Position numbers and translations under genes: made by a program. A stretch of DNA of 8,350 bases, taken from positions 1 through 8,350 of the forward strand of contig SBHH01000229.1 of NCBI GenBank assembly GCA_006226265.1. The letters run 5' to 3'. Positions 1 through 6,519 of this stretch are shown one piece after another. Within the stretch, counting starts at the first letter, position 1, and each line of letters begins with the position of its first letter. A model generated the notes under the pieces. It was not told where the DNA came from and did not search any database. It saw only the letters and a program-made list of their open reading frames with translations. Source of the DNA: Alphaproteobacteria bacterium. Its GTDB lineage: Bacteria > Pseudomonadota > Alphaproteobacteria > Sneathiellales > Sneathiellaceae.

Positions 1-556
1 ACATGGAGAACATCTGGTCGCTGTTTTCCGCGGCGACCGGCTGAAAGGACATGTCATGCGACTTGAACCAGTCGGCAAGATAGCGTTCGGTCACGGTGCC
101 CGCAAGAACACAGACGGAGGCGCCGTCGAGCTGCTTGACATCAGTGACGCCGGTATCCTTATGCACCATGAAGCCCTGACCGGTCATATGGTTCGGACCG
201 ATGAAAGTGAAGCCGAGCGTCGTGTCGCGGGAAATGGTGTCGGTCACGCTTCGTGACAAAATATCAATTTCTCCCGACTGCAGGGCGGGAAATTTCTGCG
301 CACCGGTCAGCGCAACAAATTTCACCTTGCTGGCATCACCGAGAATGGCTGCCCCGGCCGCTTTACAGAAATCGACGTCGAAGCCGCTCCATTCGCCCTT
401 GTCATTGAGATAGCCGACGCCGGGAATGTAATTCAGCGTCCCGCAAGTGAGCTCACCCTTAGACTTGATTTCATCCAACAGGTCTGCCGCCTGGGCAACC
501 CCGCAAATACTTACCCCTATCGCCACCGCCGCAGCGAAAATTGAACCTTTAAACAT
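1..556 (-). CDS. aapJ: AapJ-like general amino-acid ABC transporter substrate-binding protein (N-terminal part)
   Basis: Periplasmic family 3 (SBP_bac_3) amino-acid binding protein, expected to deliver amino acids to an ABC permease encoded beyond the left edge. About 185 residues are visible of the usual ~340. Residues 1-23 form a signal peptide: a Lys, a hydrophobic core, then VAQA|ADLL. Mature-protein motifs in order are GELTCGTLNY, KGEWSGFDVDFCKA, LGDASKVKFVAL, FPALQSGEIDILSR, SRDTTLGF, GQGFMVHK and LDGASVCVLAGT, all characteristic of AapJ/BztA proteins. The start at 556 is supported by an 8-bp purine-rich Shine-Dalgarno containing GGAGG and by the signal peptide. The loop usually reading NTTWT before SRDT is SVTDT here, and the loop before GQGFMV also differs, so ligand preference may differ from classical AapJ. 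The terminator at 762-810 separates it from the tct operon. The family call is firm; the symbol is by similarity. Confidence 0.85.
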   Translation of the reverse strand, partial: MFKGSIFAAAVAIGVSICGVAQAADLLDEIKSKGELTCGTLNYIPGVGYLNDKGEWSGFDVDFCKAAGAAILGDASKVKFVALTGAQKFPALQSGEIDILSRSVTDTISRDTTLGFTFIGPNHMTGQGFMVHKDTGVTDVKQLDGASVCVLAGTVTERYLADWFKSHDMSFQPVAAENSDQMFSM

Positions 557-631
557 GTCGCGTCCCTCCTCCTTCGTGTGACTTATCTGTTTGTGACCTG
601 ATTTGGCACACTCAAACCGGCCCTCGGGAAA

Positions 632-660
632 ATTATGACATTTGATATATCATATTACAA
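632..660 (-). promoter_or_regulatory. Putative sigma70 promoter of the aapJ-like gene with palindromic operator in the spacer
   Basis: On the minus strand a -35 box TTGTAA (655-660) and a -10 box CATAAT (632-637, 5 of 6 consensus) are separated by exactly 17 bp. This would start transcription about 70 bases before the aapJ-like start codon. The spacer holds the perfect 10-bp palindrome TGATATATCA (643-652), well placed for a dimeric repressor that would block polymerase. The promoter is a motif call; the binding factor is unknown. Confidence 0.5.
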
Positions 661-761
661 AATATTTTCGGCGGGACGGGCAAACGGAAATTGCGCATAA
701 CGGGGAAAGGAAATGGGAGACGAATGTGAGAGAATGGTAGATTTATAGGCTCTGTAATGCC
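661..761. other. Non-coding remainder of the aapJ-tctA intergenic region
   Basis: The whole gap between the aapJ-like start and the tctA stop is 306 bases. Its left part holds the promoter and its right part the terminator. In this middle stretch I see no coding sequence with a plausible start, no hairpin and no repeat. It is purine-rich on the plus strand (about 700-740) without recognisable motifs. Confidence 0.5.
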
Positions 762-810
762 AAAAAGGCCCCTCCCTTTTCCAAATAAAAAAAGAGAAGG
801 GCCTTTTTTA
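762..810 (-). terminator. Rho-independent terminator of the tctCBA operon
   Basis: A long hairpin pairs 762-780 with 791-809: AAAAAGGCCC against GGGCCTTTTT at the base, then a further nine positions with only two C-A mismatches, around a 10-base A-rich loop (781-790). Minus-strand transcripts leaving tctA at 863 meet it about 50 bases later and end in a U-run. The arms are A/T-flanked on both sides, so it could also work on the plus strand, but no plus-strand gene ends here. It insulates the aapJ-like gene from tct read-through. Confidence 0.85.
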
Positions 811-862
811 AAAGCTATACAAATGCAAATCTGACCATAAGTTCAGCGGGTAAATCCGGGAA

Positions 863-2344
863 TCAGCCCTTTCGTCGCCGAAGCGACCAGATCAGGGTAA
901 TGACAATGGCGGCAAGAAGCGCCGCGCTGATGGGTCGGGTGAAAAAGACGCTGACATCCATGTCGTTCGAGACAAGGCCGTTTCGCAGATTGACCTCGAT
1001 AATCGGGCCGAGCACCAGTCCGATCACGATGGGTGCCATCGGAAATCCGAAGCGCGCGAGGGTATAGCCCGCAATCCCGAGGACGGCGATGATGCCCACT
1101 TCGAACGGGATATTATGGATGGCGAACCCGCCCGCGACACAGAGAACGCCGATGACAGGCAAGAGGATGCGGGGCGGAATGGCGAGGATTTTCGGCAGGA
1201 TTTTACGCGCTCCGAGCCCCAGAATCAACGTCATGAGGGAGGCGATCAGAAGAATGATCAGGATTTGCGCGAACAGATCGCCATGTTCGACAATGAAGAA
1301 GGGACCGGGATCGATCCCCTGAATGAGAAGTGCACCGATCAGCACGGCGGTGACCGTATCCCCCGGAATACCAAGGGTCAGGAGCGGCACGAGCGCCCCG
1401 CCCGTCACCGCGTTATTCGCGCTTTCGGCGGCGATGATCCCGCGAACGGCGGCAACCTCCTCCCCCTCCTTCTCCGCTTTCGCGCGGCCCGACTGGCCAT
1501 AGGCGATCCAGGAGGCGATGGTTGGCCCCGTCCCCGGCAGAATGCCGATGAAGGTTCCGGTGATGGAGCTTTTAAGGAGCAGCCAGCTATGCTTTAGAAG
1601 AAGCCCCGGAAGTTGCAGGAGACGGTAAATCTGCTGCGACGGGAGATCGGAAGGGCCTTGCTGCGCCGCTGCCTGCAACAGCATCTCCGCCACCGCGAAG
1701 AAGGCAATCAGCGTCGGGATGAGGGGCATGCCACCCTGCAACTCCGGCATATCAAAGGAAAAGCGGATCGTTCCGCCCACATCATCAATGCCGATGGTCC
1801 CAAGGAACATGCCGATGGCCGCGCCGATCACCCCCTTGATGAGGGAACCGCCGGACACGGCCGCAACGCAGATAAGGCCGAAAAGGCCGAGCGAGAAATA
1901 TTCGATCGAGGTGAATTCAAGGGCGAAGCTGGACAAAACCGGCGCCGCCAGCATCAGGATGATGATGGAAAAGATGCCGCCGATCACGGAGGCAACGACC
2001 GCGAGGCTGATGGCGAGATCCGCCTTCCCCATCCGCGCAAGGCGATATCCATCGAGCGCCGTCGCCGCATTTCCGGGTGCGCCCGGCGTATTGATCAGGA
2101 TTGCCGGAATGGAACCCGCAAAATAGCCCGCCGAATAAATGCCGAGCAGAAGCGCCATCGAGACATCGAAGCCAACCCCGAAGGTGAGCGGTGTCGCGAT
2201 GGCTACCCCCGTTGTGGCAGTGAGGCCCGGCGCCGCGCCAAAGACGAAGCCGATCAGAACACCGATCAAAATCCAGAAAAGGATGTTGAGCTGCAACGTG
2301 GCCGTCGCCGCATCCATGATTGAGGAAAGGGAAATTACATCCAT
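863..2344 (-). CDS. tctA: TctA, large membrane subunit of a tripartite tricarboxylate transporter
   Basis: Main permease subunit of the TTT family (PF01970), an inner-membrane protein expected to use an ion gradient to import a carboxylate delivered by TctC. The product is 493 residues, close to the usual ~500, and almost wholly hydrophobic with about 10-12 membrane segments. Family signatures are GFVFGAAPGLTATTG near the N-terminus, ILINTPGAPGNAATALDGY (the family's NxPGxxxxxxTxxDGY element), GILPGTGPTIASWIAYG in the middle and AESANNAVTGGALVPLLTLG with IPGD after it. It ends in a basic tail, SLRRRKG. An upstream in-frame ATG at 2452 would add 36 residues read over tctB and is rejected. The chosen ATG at 2344 overlaps the tctB stop, and its length fits the family; an ATG at 2317 (MDAATATLQ) is the alternative. 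Cotranscribed with tctB and tctC. Confidence 0.92.
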   Translation of the reverse strand: MDVISLSSIMDAATATLQLNILFWILIGVLIGFVFGAAPGLTATTGVAIATPLTFGVGFDVSMALLLGIYSAGYFAGSIPAILINTPGAPGNAATALDGYRLARMGKADLAISLAVVASVIGGIFSIIILMLAAPVLSSFALEFTSIEYFSLGLFGLICVAAVSGGSLIKGVIGAAIGMFLGTIGIDDVGGTIRFSFDMPELQGGMPLIPTLIAFFAVAEMLLQAAAQQGPSDLPSQQIYRLLQLPGLLLKHSWLLLKSSITGTFIGILPGTGPTIASWIAYGQSGRAKAEKEGEEVAAVRGIIAAESANNAVTGGALVPLLTLGIPGDTVTAVLIGALLIQGIDPGPFFIVEHGDLFAQILIILLIASLMTLILGLGARKILPKILAIPPRILLPVIGVLCVAGGFAIHNIPFEVGIIAVLGIAGYTLARFGFPMAPIVIGLVLGPIIEVNLRNGLVSNDMDVSVFFTRPISAALLAAIVITLIWSLRRRKG

Positions 2345-2769
2345 GTCGGCAACAACACGATAAAGCCATAACGAAACAGAAGATAAAGGGTGCCCGAAAA
2401 CAGCATGGGCAGGATCAGAAGCTCCCACCATTTCCGCGCGCCGAGGATCCACATAGTGCTGAGCAGGAAGAGCCAGGTCCCAAAGCGGAAATCAACAAAG
2501 CGAAAAGTGAGCGCATAGAGAAGGAAGAGAACGGCAAAGGCAATCCCCCGCATTTCCATCAGTTTATTGAGAACGCCCGCAAGCTCTGCTTTCCCCGGTT
2601 TCAGCATCAGGACAATGCCGGAAAATGTCAGAATAAGCGCCAGCACATAGGGAAAGAACCGGGCGGACAAGGTCGGCTCATTTTCCAGAATATCGATCTG
2701 GGAGGTAGCGGCGGCAAGCGCGAGACCGGCAATCAGGGTCAATCCCCCTGCGATCCTGTCGGCTTTCAT
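2335..2769 (-). CDS. tctB: TctB, small membrane subunit of a tripartite tricarboxylate transporter
   Basis: Small integral membrane partner of TctA (TctB family, PF07331). The product is 144 residues, typical for the family, with four or five hydrophobic segments: about 6-22, 39-57, 75-92, 97-111 and 116-140. The family is weakly conserved in sequence. The call rests on length, topology, the N-terminal MKADRIAGG followed by a membrane segment, the ARFFPYVLA element, and its place between tctC and tctA. The start at 2769 is preceded by AAGGA on the minus strand at good spacing. Its last codons overlap the tctA start by 10 bases, so the two membrane subunits are probably translationally coupled. 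It is separated from tctC by 82 bases that contain a strong stem-loop. Confidence 0.9.
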   Translation of the reverse strand: MKADRIAGGLTLIAGLALAAATSQIDILENEPTLSARFFPYVLALILTFSGIVLMLKPGKAELAGVLNKLMEMRGIAFAVLFLLYALTFRFVDFRFGTWLFLLSTMWILGARKWWELLILPMLFSGTLYLLFRYGFIVLLPTWM

Positions 2770-2806
2770 GATGTCTCTTTCCTTGGAATCTGGAAGTGAC
2801 GAAGAA

Positions 2807-2836
2807 TACGGACCGGTTTGGGGGAACCGGTCCGTA
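2807..2836 (-). promoter_or_regulatory. Intercistronic stem-loop between tctC and tctB
   Basis: A perfect 12-bp inverted repeat, TACGGACCGGTT (2807-2818) and AACCGGTCCGTA (2825-2836), surrounds a 6-base loop. It starts 15 bases after the tctC stop. On the minus strand it is followed only by TTCTTCGTC, with no real U-run, so it is not a canonical terminator. It may protect the tctC message from 3' decay or act as a partial attenuator, giving more binding protein than membrane subunits, as known for binding-protein genes in other transport operons. Confidence 0.7.
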
Positions 2837-2851
2837 ATGGTTCAGGTCAGG

Positions 2852-3823
2852 TTATTTGATCAACCCGATTTCTTTCAAAACTTCGCCATGTTTTGCAACA
2901 TTGGCGTCGATCTCTTTCTGAAAGTCCGGACCGTCCAGGAAAGCCTCGTTCAGATTGAACTTCTTGTAAAGTTCGCGCGTCTTGTCCGTATTGGCAATTT
3001 CCGCAACGACTTTCCTAAGCTTCTCGACCACCTCATCCGGCGCGCCCTTGTTGGTCAGAAGACCGAACCAGACGGCGACGTTGAAATCATAGCCCTGTTC
3101 CTTGAAGGTCGGCACGTCGGGCAGGAACGGAAGACGGTCTTTCGCCGCAACGCCCAGAACCCGAAGTTTGCCGGCCTTGGCAAGGCTGGTGTAGTTAGAA
3201 GCACCGACAAAAACGAAATCAACCTCGCCCGACATCGCCTTCACGACCGCACCCTTGCCGCCGCGTCCGCCGATATGGGTCAGCTTGATCCCCTCGTCTT
3301 TGGCGAAAATCTCCATATTGATATGCTGGGTCGAACCCGGCCCGGGTGTCGCATATTTGACGGAACCCGGAGATTTTTTTGCGGCCTCGACAATATCCTT
3401 TACGGATTTATAGGGGCTGTCCGCTGCAACGGCGAGACCGATCGGCGCCTCGACCAGTTGGGCGATCGGCACAAAATCATCGGTCTTGTAACCCGGATCC
3501 TTGATCAAGGGCCGCGCCGTCAGCGCACCGGTCGATCCCATAAGAAGGGTATAGCCATCATGACTTGCCTTGTTGGCTTCCGCGGTTCCCTTGCCGCCCC
3601 CCGCACCCGGGATATTCTTGACGATAAACGGAACCCCTAAGGCCGATTTAAGGCGATCGGCAATCACGCGTGCCGTGCCGTCCAGTGCGTCACCCGCCCC
3701 GAAAGGCACAATAATCTGTACCGGCTTTTCCGGATATCCGGCGGCCGAGGCCTGCGCCGAAACACCGGCAATCATGCAAGTACCAAGCGCGATAGCGCGC
3801 ATTACTCTTGGAAAAAAGGTCAT
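2852..3823 (-). CDS. tctC: TctC/Bug-family periplasmic solute-binding protein
   Basis: Extracytoplasmic receptor of the tripartite tricarboxylate transporter (Bug family, PF03401), which captures a small, usually carboxylated, ligand for TctAB. The product is 323 residues, the usual length. Residues 1-28 are a signal peptide (basic start, hydrophobic core, cleavage near ASA|AGYPEKP). Family motifs are YPEKPVQIIVPFGAG, VKNIPGAGGGKGTAEANK, DGYTLLMGS, VKYATPGPGSTQHINME, GGRGGKGAVVKAMSGEVDF, LRVLGVAAKDRLPFLPDVPTF and AVWFGLLTNKGAP. The first binding loop reads PFGAGDALDGTAR where many Bug proteins read PFPPGGATD, a hint of its own ligand class. The start is fixed by GGGGAG on the minus strand and the signal peptide. 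It is first in the operon, reading away from the divergent hutC-like gene, so it is probably controlled by that regulator. The ligand cannot be read from sequence. Confidence 0.93.
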   Translation of the reverse strand: MTFFPRVMRAIALGTCMIAGVSAQASAAGYPEKPVQIIVPFGAGDALDGTARVIADRLKSALGVPFIVKNIPGAGGGKGTAEANKASHDGYTLLMGSTGALTARPLIKDPGYKTDDFVPIAQLVEAPIGLAVAADSPYKSVKDIVEAAKKSPGSVKYATPGPGSTQHINMEIFAKDEGIKLTHIGGRGGKGAVVKAMSGEVDFVFVGASNYTSLAKAGKLRVLGVAAKDRLPFLPDVPTFKEQGYDFNVAVWFGLLTNKGAPDEVVEKLRKVVAEIANTDKTRELYKKFNLNEAFLDGPDFQKEIDANVAKHGEVLKEIGLIK

Positions 3824-3858
3824 GATAAAACTCCCCTGTCTGTATCGTTGACCAGATC

Positions 3859-3894
3859 ATGGTATTTGACTATACATGTATATACAAGCAGAAT
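3859..3894. promoter_or_regulatory. Divergent promoter region with nested HutC-like operator palindromes
   Basis: For the plus-strand regulator gene, TTGACT (3866-3871, 5 of 6) and CAGAAT (3889-3894, 4 of 6) are 17 bp apart. For tctC on the minus strand the best pair is weaker: TTGTAT (3882-3887) and TACCAT (3859-3864), also 17 bp apart. Two overlapping palindromes sit in between: TATACATGTATA (3871-3882) and TGTATATACA (3877-3886). On the minus strand the latter reads CTTGTATATACATG, close to the CTTGTAT..ATACAAG type of site described for HutC repressors. A bound dimer would cover both promoters. Promoter boxes are motif calls; the operator assignment is inference from palindrome, position and regulator family. 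Confidence 0.6.
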
Positions 3895-3918
3895 ATTTGC
3901 AGGGAACGGATAGGTTGA

Positions 3919-4653
3919 ATGTTGGATGATACATGGCCGCGGCCGCTCTATCAGACGATCAAGGATTATGTTCTGGACCATATCGATTCAGGGAAATGGA
4001 AGTCGGGAACGCGCATTCCATCCGAATCCGAAATCGTGAAGACCCTTGGTGCCTCGCGCATGACGGTCAACCGCGCGATCCGGGAGCTGTCGGTCGAGGG
4101 CCACGTGAAGCGCATCCAGGGCGTTGGCACTTTCGTTGCAGAACCCAAACCCAAGGCGACCCTTTTTGAAATCCGCAGTATCGGCGATGAAATTGCCGCG
4201 CGGGGCAGCAAGCATTCCAGCGGGATCATCCTGCAGCAGTCGGAACCCGCCATCGATGCGGTGGCCGACGCCCTCGATATGGAGCCCGGCGCCCTCGTCT
4301 TTCATGTCTATATGGTGCATTGTGAGGATGGCCATCCCATCCAGATCGAAGATCGCTATGTCAACCCCGCTGCCGCGCCCGACTTTTTGGAAGAAGATTT
4401 CACCAAAGTGACGCCGAGTGATCATCTGCTCGCCCTGCTGCCGGTAACGGAAATCGAGCATACCATCAGCTCCCGTCTCGCCGATGAAGATGAATGCGAG
4501 CTTCTTGATATTAGCGCCTCCGAGCCCTGCCTTGAGCTTTGCCGCCGGTCCTGGTCGGGAAGCCGGACGGTCACCCATGTCCGGCTCTTGAACCCCGGCT
4601 CCAAATATAATGTCGGCGGGCGCTTCAAAGTCACCGATACCCACAACAGCTAA
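3919..4653 (+). CDS. hutC: HutC-like GntR/UTRA transcriptional regulator
   Basis: Cytoplasmic DNA-binding repressor of the GntR family, HutC subfamily. The product is 244 residues, the normal size. Residues 9-75 form the winged helix-turn-helix: LYQTIKDYVLDHI, GTRIPSESEIVKTLGASRMTVNRAIREL, and the wing GHVKRIQGVGTFVAEPKP. From about 85 to 240 lies a UTRA ligand domain with FEIRSIGDEIAARGSKHSS, VYMVHCEDGHPIQIEDRYVNP, YVNPAAAPDFLEEDFT and the C-terminal GGRFKVTD. These match histidine-utilisation repressors closely. Known HutC proteins respond to urocanate; here the neighbours are not the hutUGI genes, so the effector may be a related unsaturated or imidazole-like acid. It is the first gene of a three-gene plus-strand set, divergent from tctC, and probably autoregulated through the palindromes 30-50 bases upstream. 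The start codon has only a weak AGG Shine-Dalgarno. Subfamily confident; hutC role in the strict sense unproven. Confidence 0.88.
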   Translation: MLDDTWPRPLYQTIKDYVLDHIDSGKWKSGTRIPSESEIVKTLGASRMTVNRAIRELSVEGHVKRIQGVGTFVAEPKPKATLFEIRSIGDEIAARGSKHSSGIILQQSEPAIDAVADALDMEPGALVFHVYMVHCEDGHPIQIEDRYVNPAAAPDFLEEDFTKVTPSDHLLALLPVTEIEHTISSRLADEDECELLDISASEPCLELCRRSWSGSRTVTHVRLLNPGSKYNVGGRFKVTDTHNS

Positions 4654-4677
4654 TCCTTCAAACAACGGAATAAGAAC

Positions 4678-5682
4678 ATGCAAGAAATCAATGTGACTTA
4701 TATCAACGGCCCCGACGTGGCGGAACTTGCCCTGACGGATGCGGAAATCATCGCCGCCGTCGAAGAGACCCTGCGCGCGCAAGGCAATGGCGGCACGGTG
4801 ATCGAGCCCCGCGTTCATCTGGTGCCGGAAAATTCCGAAAAGGGTCACTTCAATGTGCTCCGGGGCTATGTCAAATCGATGGAGGCCGCAGGGGTTAAGA
4901 TTGTCGGCGACTTCGTCGATAACTACAAGTATGACCTGCCGTCGGAGGTTGGCATGCTGAACCTGTTCGATCCGGTCACCGGCATTCCGAAGGCCATCAT
5001 CAACGCGACCGCCATCACCGATATGCGAACCGGCGCGATGACGGCCATCGGCGCGAAATATCTTGCCCGGAAAGACTGCAAGATCCTCGGCCACATCGGC
5101 GCGCGCGGCACCGCCTACTGGAATGTTCGCCTGCTGGATCATCTTTATAACTTCGATGAAATCCGCGTCCATTCCCGCCGCCCGGAAAGCCGCAATGCCT
5201 TCCGCGACAAGCTGGAAAAGGACCTCGGCAAGCCGGTCATCGTCACCGATAACTGGAAAGACTGCCTGGAAGGCGCCGATATCATGGTCGAAGCGTCCCG
5301 CCTGCCGGAACCGAAGCCGCATTTCATGACGAGCTGGGTGAAAAAGGGCGCTTTCGTCGTTCCTTATGGCACCATGAGTGCGGTTGAGTTTGACCTCACC
5401 GACATTATGGACAAGATCGTTGTCGATGACTGGGGCCAGTGCAAACCGGGCCATCCCTTCGGATCGCTCCGCCGTCATGTCGATGAAGGCAAGATCACGC
5501 CCGAGACGCTGCATGCGGAAATGGGCGAGATTGTCGCGGGCAAGAAGCCGGGCCGCGAAAGCGACGAGGAAACCAACCTTTTCTGGCATCGGGGTCTCAG
5601 CACCTCCGATATCGCGCTCGGCTGGGCGCTTCTTGAAAAGGCGAAGAAGCACGGCATCGGCCAGACACTCCGTTTCGCTTGA
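4678..5682 (+). CDS. Ornithine cyclodeaminase / mu-crystallin family protein
   Basis: NAD(P)-binding enzyme of the OCD/mu-crystallin family (PF02423). Members include ornithine cyclodeaminase, alanine dehydrogenase, ketimine reductases and EutC of ectoine breakdown. The product is 334 residues, typical, with no signal peptide. Conserved elements are the substrate-region Lys at 74 in AGVKIVGDF, GMLNLFDPVTGIPKAI (92-107), TDMRTGAMTAIGAKYLAR (114-131, with Arg117), and the C-terminal GLSTSDIALGWALLEKAKKHGIG. The Rossmann turn reads LGHIGARG (137-144), so the first Gly of the usual GxGxxG is His139, or the motif is GxxGxxG. The stretch VVPYGTMSAVEFD (227-239) lies where ornithine cyclodeaminase has its catalytic Asp228, and I see no equivalent Asp. 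True ornithine cyclodeamination is therefore doubtful. It lies 24 bases after the regulator gene and 22 before the next gene, so it is very likely cotranscribed. Confidence 0.85.
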   Translation: MQEINVTYINGPDVAELALTDAEIIAAVEETLRAQGNGGTVIEPRVHLVPENSEKGHFNVLRGYVKSMEAAGVKIVGDFVDNYKYDLPSEVGMLNLFDPVTGIPKAIINATAITDMRTGAMTAIGAKYLARKDCKILGHIGARGTAYWNVRLLDHLYNFDEIRVHSRRPESRNAFRDKLEKDLGKPVIVTDNWKDCLEGADIMVEASRLPEPKPHFMTSWVKKGAFVVPYGTMSAVEFDLTDIMDKIVVDDWGQCKPGHPFGSLRRHVDEGKITPETLHAEMGEIVAGKKPGRESDEETNLFWHRGLSTSDIALGWALLEKAKKHGIGQTLRFA

Positions 5683-5704
5683 TCACTCAACGGGGAACGC
5701 CGGA

Positions 5705-6517
5705 ATGACCCTCATTGCCTGTTCGCGCATGTATAACGTGACACCGGAGGCACATGCCGCATGGACCGCGCTGTTTAAAAGCATTTCAAAGGCGTCGGGC
5801 GTTCCCCTTGAAATTATCGACCATCCCGCGCCGGCCCCGCTGGAAGAGCTTTGGGCGCGGCCTGACATGGGATGCGTCTTTATGTGCGGCTGGCCTTACA
5901 GCCGATCGGAAATCAAGCCAACGCTTGTTGCCGCGCCCTGCCCCGCTGGCAGTCGTTATGGCGGGCTGCCTGTCTATTTCACCGATCTCATCACCCATCG
6001 GGAAAGCGGCTTCACAAAACTGGAAGAGACATTCGGCGGACGTGTCACCTGGACGGTGGAAGGCTCTCATTCCGGCTTTAATGCGCTTCGTCATCACCTC
6101 CTGCAGTTCCGAACGCAGGACCGGCCGAAGCTTTATGCCGAAAGCATCGGCCCCGTGGTGACACCGCGCCGGTCCCTCGCCTCAGTGATAGAGGGGGCTT
6201 CCGATATTGCGCCGATGGACAGCTTCGCGCTCGATCTGATGCGCCGCCATGCACCGGAACTGGTGCAGAATATCCGCATTCTCGCCTCGACCGCGCCCGC
6301 GCCCATCCCGCCGATTGTCGCAAATTCCGGCATTGATCCGGAAATCCTCGCCCACCTGCAGGATGTATTCGTCGGCGCGAAGGGAAATCCCGATCTTGCG
6401 CCGCTTCTTGATATTCTGATGCTGGAAGGCTTCGCGAAAGTGACAGAGGCGGATTATGCCCTCCCCCTTCAATGGGAGCGGGAGGCAATCGCGGCGGACT
6501 ATCCCTACCCCGCCTGA
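5705..6517 (+). CDS. PhnD-like periplasmic-binding-fold protein lacking a signal peptide
   Basis: The product is 270 residues, resembling phosphate/phosphonate ABC substrate-binding proteins (PF12974). It has MCGWPYSR (64-71), the family's CGxPY region, GLPVYFTDLITHRESGF, the EGSHSGFNALRHHL phosphonate-binding-like loop, GASDIAPMDSFALDLM with its conserved DIAxxDS element, and ILASTAPAPIPPIVAN. The N-terminus MTLIACSRMYNV has no basic-hydrophobic leader, and no better upstream start exists: an in-frame extension would run back through the cyclodeaminase gene, while the chosen ATG has GGGGA eight bases before it. No ABC permease or ATPase gene lies nearby. It is therefore probably cytoplasmic and may act as an enzyme or ligand sensor using this fold, as known for MqnA/MqnD and THI5-like proteins. 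Third gene of the plus-strand set. Family fairly certain, role unknown. Confidence 0.8.
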   Translation: MTLIACSRMYNVTPEAHAAWTALFKSISKASGVPLEIIDHPAPAPLEELWARPDMGCVFMCGWPYSRSEIKPTLVAAPCPAGSRYGGLPVYFTDLITHRESGFTKLEETFGGRVTWTVEGSHSGFNALRHHLLQFRTQDRPKLYAESIGPVVTPRRSLASVIEGASDIAPMDSFALDLMRRHAPELVQNIRILASTAPAPIPPIVANSGIDPEILAHLQDVFVGAKGNPDLAPLLDILMLEGFAKVTEADYALPLQWEREAIAADYPYPA

Positions 6518-6519
6518 GT

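Noticed and set aside
604..618. TGGCAC as a sigma54 -24 element near the aapJ-like gene
   Set aside because: The -12 GC element is absent at the required spacing, and it points along the plus strand, where no gene follows.
1613..2323. Plus-strand open frame inside tctA
   Set aside because: It is antisense to well-conserved TctA sequence; its translation is rich in Arg, Glu, Asp and His with no domain pattern, as expected for the complement of a hydrophobic membrane protein.
3988..5652. Long minus-strand open frame (554 codons) opposite the regulator and cyclodeaminase genes
   Set aside because: It lies antisense to two genes with clear family motifs, has low-complexity His/Asp/Arg-rich content typical of a GC-rich antisense frame, and matches no family I recognise.
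5378..5704. Extended start for the PhnD-like protein upstream of 5705
   Set aside because: The extension would be read out of frame through the cyclodeaminase coding region, is Arg/Ser-rich and unlike the family, and offers no export signal.
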